Below, one piece after another: positions 1 to 12,654 of a DNA stretch of 64,000 nt. Both the position numbers and the translations under genes were made by a program. Below the pieces are notes generated by a model. The model did no database searches, was not told the origin of the DNA, and saw only the letters and a program-made list of their open reading frames with translations. How positions within the stretch are numbered: position 1 is the stretch's first letter; the number at the start of each line of letters is the position of its first letter. Source of the stretch: Megalonaias nervosa (taxonomy: Eukaryota > Mollusca > Bivalvia > Unionida > Unionidae). Location: positions 1 through 64,000 of the forward strand of contig JAECUM010009814.1 of NCBI GenBank assembly GCA_016617855.1, read 5' to 3'.

Positions 1-352
1 AACAATTACCATAAATTGGCAAAGTCTTTCAAATAGGTGGTAATAAAAAGAATTTGCAAAGATAAAAATGCATGAAAAAATGGTACAAAATTAATAATTG
101 CACTTTGAATTGAGTCCAGACAGCATCAGCTGACTGGTCAGTGACCTTGACCTTGTAATCACAAAGAAAATAACTCTTTTCTTGCCTCGAGAGAAATTAA
201 TTTATGATGTTTGCAGCAAGAATATTGTGAACAGAATCGGATACCACGCAGTGACCATTTCTCATTCTTTGGGTTGCTCCAACCTAGATCATTATACTAC
301 CAGTTTCTGTTGAGCCTAGAAGACTTCTTTTTTTGGTTTCAGTTGGGTCAGT

Positions 353-590
353 ACTGCTCCTGTGGCCTAAGTGGTTAGAGTGTCCACCTCAGATGTGGGA
401 GGTCATGGGTTCAAACTCCAGCCAAGTTATACCAAAGACCTATAAAAATGGTACTAGCAGCTGCCTCGCTTGGTGCTCAGCATCAGTAGGTTAGTGTTAG
501 GACTGGTCAGCCTGGTGTTAGGATAATGTGCCTGGGTGGGACATGATGCTACATGGCTGTGGCATGATGCCCAGTGCTAGACATTACTAT
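353..590 (+). mobile_element. tRNA-derived SINE, family B
   Basis: The head resembles a tRNA gene: an A-box-like TGGCCTAAGTGG at 363-374 and a B-box-like GGTTCAAACTC at 408-418, with the usual spacing. A body of about 170 bp follows, shared with copies at 14185-14330, 15860-16122, 26262-26545 and 55239-55549. It is a Pol III retroposon, not a functional tRNA gene: the acceptor and T-loop pairing are not kept. Confidence 0.75.
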
Positions 591-1184
591 AAATTGCAAC
601 TATACTACAAACACAATAGCAATATGACTAAAATTGCTAAAGCTACGTTCAGAATCCAAATCACACACACACACACACACAAAGTACATGGTATAGAACT
701 AACATTATGATGGAAAAGTTTATTTCTTTGAGTAACAGCCACATTGTTTTTTATTCAGTTTTCAATAAAGATCTCCATTATATTTTTTTGATGTACAATA
801 TTTACTGACATCATGGGATGATGTAATTGTTGACATATTTTAAGGTCATTCATTTTTATATTTGTGCCTGAAGCAAAATTTGTGCACAGCTTAAAATTTA
901 TTGGCATCTGTGTTGTCTGTAAATTTTGTATCTTGTGGTCTAGAACTAACTATGCATAAACCATCTTACCTCTTTAAGGTACTGAGACCTGAACATTGAC
1001 CGTTCCACCTTAAAATTAATAGCTTCATTTCTTGCACTAATTGTGAGCCATATCTATTCATTAGACTGTTTAAAAGGTCAACCATAGAAAAGTTGTGGGT
1101 ACATCCAGTGTTTGGTAGAAGTAGGTGGCAAACCACAGAAATGTCAGTCTTGACCTTTTCCATGCAAATCAGACAGATGGACAA

Positions 1185-1905
1185 GGTCAACATATGATAT
1201 AATCCACCTTAGTGCAGGAGTATAAAAATGGAAATTTAAGCTTACCAATTGTCAGCTCATTGCAGCAATTTATCTGTATCCTTGTAAACTCATTTGACAA
1301 TTAACATTACTGTTCTCCACTGCACATGGAAGGTTGTATGATGCAGACAACTGATTCATGTCATAAAGAATAATTTTACTCAACAGTATTCCTATATCTG
1401 ACTATGCTGCAAGATTAGAGGGTAATTTTGTGTCAGTATGGTCCAGTCCTTTCCTTAAATATAGAACAAAAGTGCCCAAGAAAGATTCTGATCTCAGTCT
1501 AAACTTATGATATGACCAAACATTGCTTGCAAAACATTTACTAGGACAAGGTCAAGGTCATAATATGGTATAATCCACCCTAGTGCAGGAGTATAAAAAT
1601 GGAAATGTAAGCTTACAAATTGCCAGCTCATTGCAGCAAGCAATTTATTTGAATCCTTGTAAACCCATTTGACAATTAACATTACCGTACTCCACTGCAC
1701 ATGGAAGGTTGTATGATGCAGACATCTGATACATGTCATATAAGAATAATTTTACTCAACAGTATTGCTATATCTGACCATGCTACAAGATTAGAGGGTA
1801 ATATTGTGTCAGTATGGTCCAGTCCTTTCCTTAAAATATAGAACAAAAGTGCCCAAGAAAGATTCTGATCTCAATCTATACTTTTGATATGACCAAACAC
1901 TGCTT
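1185..1905. repeat. Direct duplication, unit about 370 bp
   Basis: The block near 1191-1531 recurs near 1560-1902 with scattered substitutions and small indels. Shared landmarks are ATAATCCACC..TAGTGCAGGA, the block around CACTGCACATGGAAGGTTG, and a GTGTCAGTATGGTCCAGTCC segment. No coding potential is seen in either copy. Confidence 0.85.
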
Positions 1906-2115
1906 GTAAAACAAGTAATACAAGCACCTATTCCAAATGTCCCTGACTTGATCTTGTCTCATATTCTCCCAACATTTTGTGCAACAAACTGAATCTCCAA
2001 ATGCCAAAGGCAAATATGAGACAAACTTCACCAATGTCCTCAAAATCTGGTAGTCTAGTAGAGAGACTCGAGTTGGCAAAATGTTAAAGTACAGTAATTT
2101 CTACCTCAATTCTAA

Positions 2116-2342
2116 AGCGCACTCCATTATGGATCACTGCCATCTCACCTCTGTCTGCATGGGTTCGAGTCTTGGATTCAGCCAATGTGGGTATGTGAGA
2201 AAGCTTGCCAGTAGCTTCTCGTGGGTTGGTGGTTCTTTCCGGCGTTTTTCCGGGTTCTTCCTCCACCATTAATACTGGCTGCCATGTATAGCCTATCGTG
2301 TGCCGAAAAATGGCGTTAAACCCTACAACAACCACCACCACC
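2116..2342 (+). mobile_element. tRNA-derived SINE, family A, 5'-truncated, with 13-bp target duplication
   Basis: A B-box-like GGTTCGAGTCTTG is present, followed by a body and an ACAACAACCACC-type tail. ACCTCAATTCTAA flanks it at 2103-2115 and 2343-2355, a perfect 13-bp target-site duplication. The A box is mostly lost. The body matches the copies at 27784-27899 and 51295-51543. The conserved body and the CGTTAAACCC end suggest one of the SINE types common in bivalves. Confidence 0.88.
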
Positions 2343-3055
2343 ACCTCAATTCTAATTGAAATAATTGACTGTTAAAGCCTTGGAGGTTACATAAATCTTT
2401 TGCTCCAAAAATGCAAAGAATGCATACTGGAATAGTTCTGCTCTATGAGAAACAAGTGTTTAATGGAATCCCTATTGCTGTACCAGACTTGGAATAACTT
2501 TTTATTAGTTCCAAACTTTCAATTATTTAATTACCACTTGGTCGAAATGGATAGGATTTGCTCCTGTTGTCATGGTTTTAATTATTTTGATTAGGATAAA
2601 GTCGAAAATTTCTGGAAACTTTAGGGTAATGTCAACTTTAAGGAAGGGATATGAAAAAGTATAGGGCACTGGAGTGGTGTGAAGTTCAGAGCACTTTCAT
2701 TCTGTTTTAAAACCTCCATGACCTTGAATTTTGAATTTTTGACCACATCATTGCTAGGGATGCATTTGCCTTCCCTTTTAACATCAGTGCCAAATCTGAC
2801 AGTATGCCATTCATGGTTTAGGCATGTCACATTTATTTTACTATGTGAGATGATCCCAGAAAGAAAAACTGAAGTAAGGGAAGCTAGTGGCAAGCTGTTT
2901 CATATACATGTTGGTTACATTGAGACAAAACTTGCATGGACAGAAATGAGATGTGTGAGACATTTGTGATCTGTCAAGGTGAGCACCTTTCATGGACAGG
3001 GGTGAGATGTTCAAGAGATCATAATGCTAGCATGATGCCAAGAAGGCACACGTAT

Positions 3056-3373
3056 TTATAGGCATTTTGAAATATAGCTTCTTGTTTTGTCAGACATGGT
3101 GTCAAACATAGAAACAAGAGTTTTGCTTTTTGCACTAGTTTCATTGTTTTGTGGAATGTACATGTTTATTAAAAATCCTACATGGTCAACAAAGTTTGAC
3201 TTCTGAAAATTTGAAACACATGAATTGACAAAAGTGTTCCTCTGCTGGAACTTTTCACAGAACTTGCATAAGTTTGCATTTAATGTTTTATTGCATCTCA
3301 GCCAAGGGAAATGGTTCAAGCATTTACTGTTGAAACTATTGGACTTTGGATTTTTGTCCCAGTCATGTCTCAT
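3056..3373 (-). pseudogene. hAT-type zinc-finger remnant (C17orf113/ZNF862-like)
   Basis: A 105-codon frame includes LNHFPWLRCNK, LCKFCEKFQQRNTFVNSCVS and NFQKSNFVDHV. This resembles the TTF/BED-like zinc-finger start of hAT-derived proteins such as C17orf113 and ZNF862: a FPWL motif, a Cys-x2-Cys pair, an FV.GC.NF.KS segment and a following His. The second zinc-binding His is not clear, and no transposase core follows. It is probably a decayed fragment, recognised by motif only. Confidence 0.45.
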
Positions 3374-3686
3374 TCTTGTCTCTATTCATTATGAATAATG
3401 CTTGTTCTGTATTTTTAAGATCTATGATAACTCAGAAAAACAACAGTGCTGTGTCTTTCCCATGCTCATTATTTGTCAAATTCTTATCAAAGTCAATTCA
3501 AACTTAATCTGACAAGTTATTTTTATTACTCAACAACCAATTAACAAAACTTTGCTTGATTGATCTTGACAATACCATTGTTTCCTGGGTTATTATTTTT
3601 ATTAGAAACAAAGCCACAACTTCTTTGTTATAACAATTCTGACAATTTAAAGTGGATATTCTATTATAAGCTTGACTTGTACATAG

Positions 3687-4425
3687 CAGTATAAATGGGA
3701 TCAGTGGCCATGGCAGTGCATATACAGGGGATCAGTGGCCATGGCAGTACAGCATAGAGGGGATCAGTGGGTGCGGCAACATTAAAGATGGGATCAGTGA
3801 GCATGGCAGTGCATATACAGGGGATCAGTAGGCATGGCAGTACAGTATAGATGGAATCAGTGGGCATGGCAGTGCAGTATGGAGGGTATCAGTGATCAGT
3901 GGGCATGGCAGTACAGCATAGAGGGATCAGTGGATGTGGCAACATTAAAGATGGGATCAGTGAGCATGGCAGTGCATATACAGGGGATCAGTGGGCATGG
4001 CAGTACAGCATAGATGGAATCAGTGGGCATGGCAGTGCAGTATAGAGGGGATCAGTGGGTGTGGCAACATTAAAGATGGGATCAGTGGGCATGGCAGTGC
4101 ATATACAGGGGATCAGTGGGCATGGCAGTACAGTATAGAGGGGATCAGTGGGTGTTGCAGTGCAGTATAGAGGGGATCAGTGGGCATGGCAGAGCATATA
4201 CAGGGGATCAGTAGGCATGGCAGTACAGTATAGATGGAATCAGTGGGCATGGCAGTGCAGTATAGAGGCCAGGTATCAGTGGGTATGGCAGTGCAGTATA
4301 GAGGGGATCAGTGGGCATGGCAGTGCAATATAGAGGGGATCAGTGGGTGTGGAAATGCAGTATAAAGGGGATCAGAGGGCATGGCAGTGCAGCATAGAAG
4401 GCATCTGTGGGCATTGCAGTGCATA
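3687..4425. repeat. Minisatellite, unit about 32-33 bp
   Basis: About 22 imperfect copies of a unit built on GGGATCAGTGGGCATGGCAG followed by T(A/G)CAGTATAGA or a variant with CAACATTAAAGATG. The two unit types alternate, giving a higher-order pattern. Frames through it on both strands are repeat artefacts. Confidence 0.95.
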
Positions 4426-5696
4426 CCTTAATCTGCTTTGCTGATGGACTTTTGAACCCAGGATTAGGGAGCAGTTATGGCCAATAGACAAGGCAGCTGG
4501 ACACCAATCATATAAATATTTCTCATCCAATACCCATTTAGTCAGATAAGGGGGTTGAAGTTGTTTGATTTTACAGATGTAAAGTTAAATACCAGAAAAC
4601 TATGAATTCCTGACAATAGTTTGTCAGGCTGTCTTTACTAATGTGCATGTCTGGCATATACAGTATAGCTCAGGCAATTTCTTACTCCCCATGCTTCACG
4701 GTGGGGGGGACTTAATTCCCTCCAATGTTTGTTCAGATATATTGTGCTTTGCAGTGGAGGCGATAAATACCTACAAATCACCACTGCACCTTGGCAGGCA
4801 TGCTGATAACTCCATTGTGAAGGGGCTGGTTGACATTACTGACTGACATTAGAACAGCCAATAGAATGACAGATGTCAAGAGTGATTTACAATTAGATAC
4901 TTATATACTTATATCGTTACATAATCTTTATTTTAATCATATTTCGACAATAAAAATTTACTTCAAAAGTCTTGTCTATTCAGTACATGTTTATTTTAAA
5001 AAAAGGTTGATAGACTTCTGCAATAATTTTATGCTTTTACTGTATTCAAAGAAATTTGAACTTGTGTACTGACTGGATGAGAGGTACACCTCCTTAGCTT
5101 ATGTTAAACTGCATAAAATTTATCCTAATGTTACAAAAGTAATTCTTACATATGGAGAATTAAATACCAAAAGACAACTGCTTATGTTTAAAACCAAAAC
5201 CAAATAGAAAACACCAAATTTACCCTGAAATGTGTATCAGAAAAAAATAAACCCCGATTTCTTTTAATAGTATTTGGCATGTTTCTGTATGTGGTACATC
5301 ACTTCTACAGCTACTGTGGCTGAATAGACAAATGGCAAGACACATTTTACTTCCAAGCATGAGACCATGACTTTGTTCATGAGACCATGATCTTTAGTTT
5401 TCCTCTATGATGTTATAATGTTGGTATGATATTTTTTTCACCACTTACAAACTTTTCAAGACTTCATTTTGTGTACATGTAGATTTATAACCAGTCCATT
5501 TTTAATTCAACAGACTGCCTACATTGTCAAGGACATGTTAAAGACTGATGAAGTAAAATTAGCAGGAACATCTTTTTGACTTGGGTTGAATAATGAGGCT
5601 GGTAACTAAAATGCTTAAACTGTTGCCATACAAAAAATGTCTAACGTTATATGCAAATGATTTGACAACTTGCACAGTAGTTGTTTGGATTCTATA

Positions 5697-5698
<2 letters not shown>

Positions 5699-5782
<84 letters not shown>
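5699..5782. repeat. Compound microsatellite (AT)n(AG)n
   Basis: About 50 bp of AT dinucleotides run straight into about 32 bp of AG dinucleotides. Confidence 0.98.
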
Positions 5783-5787
<5 letters not shown>

Positions 5788-8399
5788 CTTTACTGAAACA
5801 GTTAAGATCTATAAATGCTTTGGAATGGGTTGATCTGATTTTTCTGTAATATGCAAGTATACAATAGGAAAATGGACAGAAAAAGAAAGAAAAAAAACTG
5901 ATGCTCATATTTAATTGGCACTATAAAACATACAGTTGTATAACCAATGTACAGTATTTACATACAAGAAATGGGTATAAGTTTATCATGGTTCAGGTAG
6001 ATTTCAAGATTCCTATATAGAGATGTTACTTATAATTTCTGCTGGTGAATAGCACAAAGAAAGGAATTTGTACACAATTTTGTTCTACAGAACAGGAGCT
6101 GAATGATCATAAGCTCTAGGTCTCAATGTTAATATCTAAGGTCAATTAAGACCATTTTAATGTTATTTTGAGCTCTCTCTCTCTCTCTCTCTCTCTCCTC
6201 ATGAACAAATAATATTTTCTTAGGTGATCTGACTACAAAAATGTGATACTAGCTGAATTGCTCAGTTTACAAGTTTTTCTTTCTATTACTGATGTTTCTT
6301 TTATCTTTCATGGGAATCAAACAATGGAATAACCTGTATGATAATACAGTTTGATTCCCCTATCCCTGAGTACGCTGATTATTGTCAACATAATGGCAAA
6401 GAAAATAAACCTGCAGAATAGCTGCTGTTGTGCATTTAGCTTATCAGTTTGCACAAGAAATGAACATGTCAATGGCAAAGAAAACAAACTGTGCTGGTGG
6501 CTAATTCTGTTGTGCTAGGTTGTTAGTTTACTCATTACCGTTTATCTTCAAAAGATGTACAAGTGAACCTACATGAATCTAGGATAACTTTTGTACCCAT
6601 TTTTGATTAAAAACATCCAAACTACTACTTTGATATTTAATATAAACATGTATGGTTTAAATTAAAATTAAGATACAAAATCTTCAAAATACTTTTGAAG
6701 CAAATTTTTTTACATTTTTGTATGTTCATGCAGCACTCACCAGAACTATGTTTTTTCAAGTTTTAAATAGCCCTGTATAATAATGATGTCTTTAGATGTT
6801 ATCATATGCATGTTAATGTGAAGTTGTGCATAGGGTAACCATCATAACGTGCATTTTTTTTCACTTCAGTCAGGTATAAATGTGATTTTAGTTATGTTTA
6901 TCATTCTTTTCACTGCAGGGAGTACAATATAACTTTCATGCGATCATTAAATATGCATACTGCATGAACTGCAACAAATATAATAAAAAATTTGATTCTC
7001 TGTGCAAAATGTATTAATACAGTTTGAGTGGCATTGACATTATGTTAATATTATCTAAAATTTGATTTGGTATTATGTATCATACATTATCTTTGTTTGA
7101 ATTTGGAAATGTTTATAATTAACTGAGAGATTGCATTTTTCAGTATAAAAAGGTAGGCAAATTGTTCCCAAAAGAGACAATTATGCAGATATATTGGTAC
7201 CTTTCTCCCTCTCTGAACCTCTTTAAAGCAAGCTTGCAGGAGTCATAAACATTATACTGTACCATGCTCATTTTATCAAGACTACATCTACTCTATTGGA
7301 TGCAACTGTGAGAAAGTGAGCGTTTGTTTTCTCAATCATCTCCCTTCTCTCTCCAGCCCAAACTCTAAAGCATGGAGAATCAAAAAATTGTGTGAGCTGT
7401 ACCATAAAAGTGCTTCTGGAGGCAAACCATGGACATATGATCCAAGTTAAAACACTTTAATCTTTAACCTAGAATGTACAGAATGACCCATGTGACCTTG
7501 AGCTTTTACCTCTTAAACGTCTAACCTGTTGTTTCCCATTGATGGACTTGTGGGCAATATTTTATTATTATCCACTGATACAGATTAAATAGTGCCATTC
7601 AAAACAAAATGTAACCATTACCTTATGAAAAATGGATGGAAGACAGACAGATGACAGCTCTAAAATTGATCAAAATACATAAAATGAGTTTTAGCTGATT
7701 CCTGAACTGATCTGCCAGACAAGTTGGCATGAAAATAAGCTGGATTGTTTTACATTACCTTACTCTTCCTGCATAAATACAATATAAACAAACCAACATG
7801 GTAGCTAGGGTGGTGACTGGTGAGGTGAAGGAGGAGTTAGTGCATAAGTCTACCTTATTGTTCAAGATCATTTGTCCTTGAGTTGACCATTATAATATGT
7901 GAACATTAATACAAAATACTCAATCTCATTGTGGTTAGCTCATTTTCTTTCTCATTACTATCTTTTGGGCACAGAATTAGGAAAATACAGTATGAGTCTG
8001 AATATGAAAACTATGAAAAACGTCCACACATAACATTAAAAATACTATATTTTTGATGAACTTTGACTGTCTCAGTAGGCCTTATTTTAAAAACTCTGAC
8101 ATCATAGACTATCTACACACTTAATAGTAAGTAAAAAAAGCATTCATTTCCACCTCAAAAAAACCAATGATGATCTTGTCAAAAGATTATTATTGAAAGT
8201 CATATTAAAGTTCAGTATATCAGTACTAGATTTTTTATCAAAATCAAATGTCTATTAAAACTCTCACAAGAAAGTAAAGATTTAAATTGACTCAGCACTT
8301 TTGTAAAGCCTTGCAGGAAGTAAAATCTAAGAACTACCCAGTACTAGCAGCTGAGTATTCCTATTTCCACAGCAGAACTGCTTGGTATCATTATACAAA

Positions 8400-8590
8400 G
8401 GTCTGTACAGTCCAAACTTCCACAGCAGGCACGTTCACTTTGGATTAGACTGGTTAGACTGGCTTCCATAGCAGACACGCTTACTTTGGGTTAGACTGGT
8501 TAATCTGACTTTCACAGCAGACATGTTCACTTTGGGTTAGACTAGTTTGACTGGCTTCCACAGCAGATATATTCAGTCTGGGTTAAACTT
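8400..8590. repeat. Degenerate minisatellite, four copies
   Basis: Four diverged copies of a unit of about 55 bp with the core TTCCACAGCAGACACGTTCA then CTTTGGGTTAGACTGGTT. Confidence 0.8.
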
Positions 8591-9194
8591 AGACTGAAGT
8601 AAAAGCAGCAAGAAACTCAATGAAATATTATACCCTCTACATTAAGTTGCAAACTTACAAAAGATCAGGCCCAAGTTTCGCTAAACGTTTCAAATTTTCT
8701 GCTTAATTTGAGATTTTATATTATATTGCTCACAACAGTGTTTATAACAATGATGTAGACACAGCAGCTAGATTAAATATAGTTCCTCAGACATCAAATT
8801 CCATCAGATAGGAAGCTTTCATTAAAAAAATAGAATAAAAATTCTGGAATTCTTTTAAAAAACTTTCAAGATTGCTGAATGATGAATGCCTTTTAATATC
8901 TGATGCAGATTCTGTGAAAAATTAGTTTCTGCCAAAAAACCCCCAAAATGTATAGAAATCTAAATCTGAAGGAAGAAACTTCAGGGGTTTAATGAAACTG
9001 GGGACAGGTACCAAAAATAAAGGAGAATGATGCTGACAAGATGATGTTAAGTATATTATTGTTCATATTTACATGGACAAGATTTGTGCATGGACACTCT
9101 GAATAGTTGGAAAACAGACATTTGCTACACACATGAAAACTTATTTAGCAAAGGTACGACAATTTGTTTCACGTCATAGCTTGGCATGAAAAAG

Positions 9195-9402
9195 TACTGT
9201 ATACACTCGCTTATAAGACAAGCCCAACTGCAAACTGCACAGACCCAGATCTGCCATTGCATAATGCACCAGCAGATCTGGATCTATGAAGTTTGTTAGG
9301 AGTATTCAGTAGAACAAAAACCCTGATTTACAGGCTCATTATGCTACAGCAGATCAGGATCTTTGTTGCTTGCAGTTTGACTTGACTTAGTATATATAGT
9401 AT
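9195..9402. mobile_element. MITE copy 1 (about 200 bp, imperfect inverted termini)
   Basis: Shares with 17116-17313 and 41642-41851 a left end like CTGTATATACTC.CTTATAAG, a centre with CTGCACAGACCCAGATCTG, and a right end that is roughly the reverse complement of the left. There is no coding capacity. The superfamily is not determined. Confidence 0.75.
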
Positions 9403-9717
9403 GTTTTGATGGCATGAAAGCAGTTTGGAATTCACTTAATCCAATACTAACATCTAAAAACAATTTAGAAACAAGTAAACAAAACAAATTTGTTTGGTGT
9501 AGGAACAAACTGGTTGTATTATAAGCAAAGTGAATGTTAGTTTTACAAAAAGATATATAGATGTAGAAAATGACATTTTTCCAAAAGCAAAAACAGTATC
9601 TAATACATCTGTGGGGCATGTGTGATGGATTTTCCTAGAATAAACCTTTAATCCTTAAGTATTTTTTTCCAGTCCTTTTTTGTTAGGATACAATTTAAAT
9701 GACTATACAATAGATGG

Positions 9718-10270
9718 AGAACACTGTCATGACTGTGATAATATACACATCTCAATATACATCATGGCTGTGTGATAATATACATATCTCATGTCAAGGA
9801 TGTGTGATAATATGCATATCTCACAATATATATCTCATCATGGTTGTGTGATGATATACACATCTCAAATCACGACTGATAATATACACATGTCATGGCT
9901 GTGATAATATACATATCTCATGTCATGGCTGTCTGATAATATACATATGTCATGGATATGTGATAATATGCATATCTCATAATAATATACATCTCATTAT
10001 GGTTGTGTGATAATATACACATCTCACATCATGACTGATAATATACACATGTCATGGCTGTGATAATATAAATATCACATGTCATGGCTGTGTGATAATA
10101 TACATGTCAAGGATGTGTGACAATATGCATATCTCAATAATATACATCTCACATTATGGTTGTGTGATAATAAACACATCTCTCATCACGACTGATAAGG
10201 TACACATGTCATGGTTGTGTGATAATATACACATCTCATGTCATGGATGTGTGACAATATGCGTATCTTG
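9718..10270. repeat. Minisatellite, unit about 30 bp
   Basis: About 17 imperfect units around TGTGTGATAATATACATATC and TCATGTCATGGC. Units vary in length by several bases. Confidence 0.92.
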
Positions 10271-11212
10271 TGTGTAGAAAAGTAAAATGTCTGGCCACCT
10301 AATTTGTATGAAAACTGTTCATTAGACTGCTGGTAATCACAGAAAAGTCAGGAATACACAAATGCAATATGGCACAAACAGGACTTACCAAGCATGAATC
10401 CTTGCAGATGAATGAATACATGAATGAGATCACACATCAACACCTTTATGCCAATACATTCAACTTTTCAATAAATACATCTGGTAATATCTTATCACAG
10501 TGATATACATATCAACCTGTAGGTAATATAAAACAATGTACTATCTGCATATACTTGGAACCTGGTTTGTATAAATTTGAGTGCAGTTTACCAATGATTT
10601 ATCCTGGTCAGGGTTTTATATACATCTAAGCTAGTCTTAGCTAGAGGTTACAGTACTGTCTTTTTAGATATCTAATGATATAAACAAAAAATGTGTCAGT
10701 ATATTCTTCCTTTTTTTAAATATTAAAACTTGTGAAAGTGAAAGACCAAAACTTAGCAAACCTAGAACTGTAACAGCAATGGCTTGCCAATGTAAATCAC
10801 TGCATATTCCACCCACCCACTACTGACATGGACTTTGGGGGTCATAATGCAAAATCCATTACATACATAATGCATCTACCTGGCTGCATATATTAAGTTT
10901 AGTCTGAAAATAGTTTTAAATACCACTATAATTTGAAATTTTTTAAATGTTATCCTTGGCCTCCAAAAGGGACCCCAGTCATGAGTCCATATTGACAATG
11001 GCTCTTTAAGATTGTCACAATGGAGATGATGTAACCACAAGGTTTTATTTCCATCCAGTAGTTTAGAACACATGGTAAATAAAAGGCAGATGGATGGATG
11101 AACAGAGGGTGGACTTCACAATATCCTGGTACTTCTTATAAAAGCATGGGGATAATAACCGTTTTGAAATGTATAACTGTATACTGTTTACAAGCCTGTA
11201 TAAATATTACAA

Positions 11213-11325
11213 AGTAAACAACACCGTGTAAAATGTGACAGTTTTGCTTTATTGCTTCTTTGGACTGAAGAAGCAATAGAGTGAAACCAGTCACACATTT
11301 TACGCATTAGTATTGTTTATTTTTT
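11213..11325. repeat. Fold-back (inverted repeat) with arms of about 50 bp
   Basis: The left arm contains GTGTAAAATGTGACAG and TTGCTTCTT. The right arm contains AAGAAGCAATAGAG and CAGTCACACATTTTACGCA. The centre is TTGGACTG. A remnant of a palindromic element is likely. Confidence 0.75.
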
Positions 11326-11640
11326 AATGCTTATCTAGTAATCCTAAACAACACTATGGCATCAAAAAAATGATCCATGTATTATTAACAGAACGTCTTT
11401 AAAATCATGGATGGAATTTAAATTTGCAGAATGACAAATGAGAAATGGTCTTCATGTAAGATTTATTGATAACAGTCTGAAAAATCAATTTGTGTTGAAG
11501 GGGTTGAGATTGAAACTAAAAATTCACATTGGGAATGACACATCAGCAAATGAATTTGAAGAATCTATTGAATCACTTTTTGGAGAAAGTTTCTTTAGAA
11601 ATTTGTTCACAAGTCTGTGTGAGTCATGAGCAGAAACTGA

Positions 11641-11960
11641 CATTTTATATGATGATGATGCTCTAACTCCCCATTTATATGTCTCCCGTGATGCATTATA
11701 TATGATGATGCTGATGATATACTATGTCCCCATTTATATATCTCCTGTGATGCATTATATATGATGATGATGCTGATGATACATTATGTCCCCATTTATA
11801 TATCTCCTGTGATGCATTATATATGATGCTGCTGCTGATGATACACTATGTCCCCATTTATACATCTCCCGTGATGCATTATATATGATGATGATGCTGA
11901 TGATACACTAAGTCCCCATTTATATATCCACTGATGCATTTAATACAAGGATGATGTCCC
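11641..11960. repeat. Minisatellite, unit about 60 bp, five copies
   Basis: Repeated blocks of GATGATGATGCTGATGATAC, then TATGTCCCCATTTATATATC and GTGATGCATTATAT. Each unit contains an internal GAT/GCT triplet run. Confidence 0.92.
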
Positions 11961-12300
11961 AATTTATATATCTGCTGTACCGATCTAACTGGGCACATTT
12001 ATACTCTATATGAATCTAGGCTAACCAAAGCACACATTTTTATAATAAATCTTAGCATGGTTTGTGTCAATTACATTAAGAAAGGTAAATTTTAAAGGCT
12101 GGAATAAGTACATTTTACTGTTTTAATGGGAATGAAAAAATTATGGTCTGTTATTAAATCATGTGGTAGATCTGACCACAATAAGCAGACATATACTCTC
12201 ATATGTGATGCATATTTGGGATAATTACTTGGCAACTTTAATACACAAGTATGATGACAGCTCTGAGAATACAATATGCCTGACCATAATGCTTACAGGG

Positions 12301-12432
12301 AAGTCTGCTAAAATGTATACATCGAATCTGCTTAAGATTATACAAGTCAGCTTAAATGTATACAAGGAAGTCTGCTTAAATGTATACAAGTCTGCTTGAA
12401 TGTATACAAGAAAGTCTGCTTAAATGTATACA
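12301..12432. repeat. Short minisatellite, unit 20-25 bp
   Basis: Six imperfect copies of GTCTGCTTAAATGTATACAA. It lies just past the MARF1 stop and may be transcribed in the 3' UTR. Confidence 0.88.
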
Positions 12433-12654
12433 TATAAAAAATGTACAAAATCTATCCAAATGTAACATGTCCATACCAACAAAGGTACATCGATAAATGA
12501 ACATGCAAGAGTACTGCATAATACCCAAGACATGAATACTAACACTCTAGATGGCTACAAAGTCTGCAACTGTTACAAAATACACAAAGTGTACACACAC
12601 AAATCATTAACCAGAACAGTTTAAAAGAAAAAGGAAACTTGCATACAAGCATCA

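Larger units (their letters stand above)
1..11461. other. 3' flank of MARF1, no gene seen
   Basis: AT-rich non-coding sequence. It holds two SINE families (353-590, 2116-2342, a weak copy near 2850-3000), a duplicated 370-bp block (1185-1905), a hAT-type zinc-finger remnant (3056-3373), minisatellites (3687-4425, 8400-8590, 9718-10270), simple repeats (5699-5782, 6174-6197), a MITE copy (9195-9402) and a fold-back sequence (11213-11325). The rest, including 4430-5690, 6200-8400 and 10270-11200, shows only unremarkable AT-rich sequence and short degenerate repeats. Confidence 0.7.
11462..12654 (-). other. Probable MARF1 3' UTR, end uncertain
   Basis: No reading frame of interest follows the stop. 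On the minus strand the first canonical AATAAA lies at 11462-11467, about 1.19 kb past the stop. Variant ATTAAA hexamers lie closer, at 12237-12242 and 12122-12127. Which is used cannot be told from sequence. The stretch includes a short array with a 20-25 bp unit (12301-12432) and an array with a unit of about 60 bp (11641-11960), so the transcript may carry repeats if it runs that far. Confidence 0.4.

Noticed and set aside
3664..4333. Repeat-containing frames with PTDPI or GMAVQYR units
   Set aside because: Products of the minisatellite at 3687-4425; both strands are open in different parts.
5615..5908. 97-codon minus-strand frame with SLSL and YIYI runs
   Set aside because: Translation of the AT/AG microsatellite.
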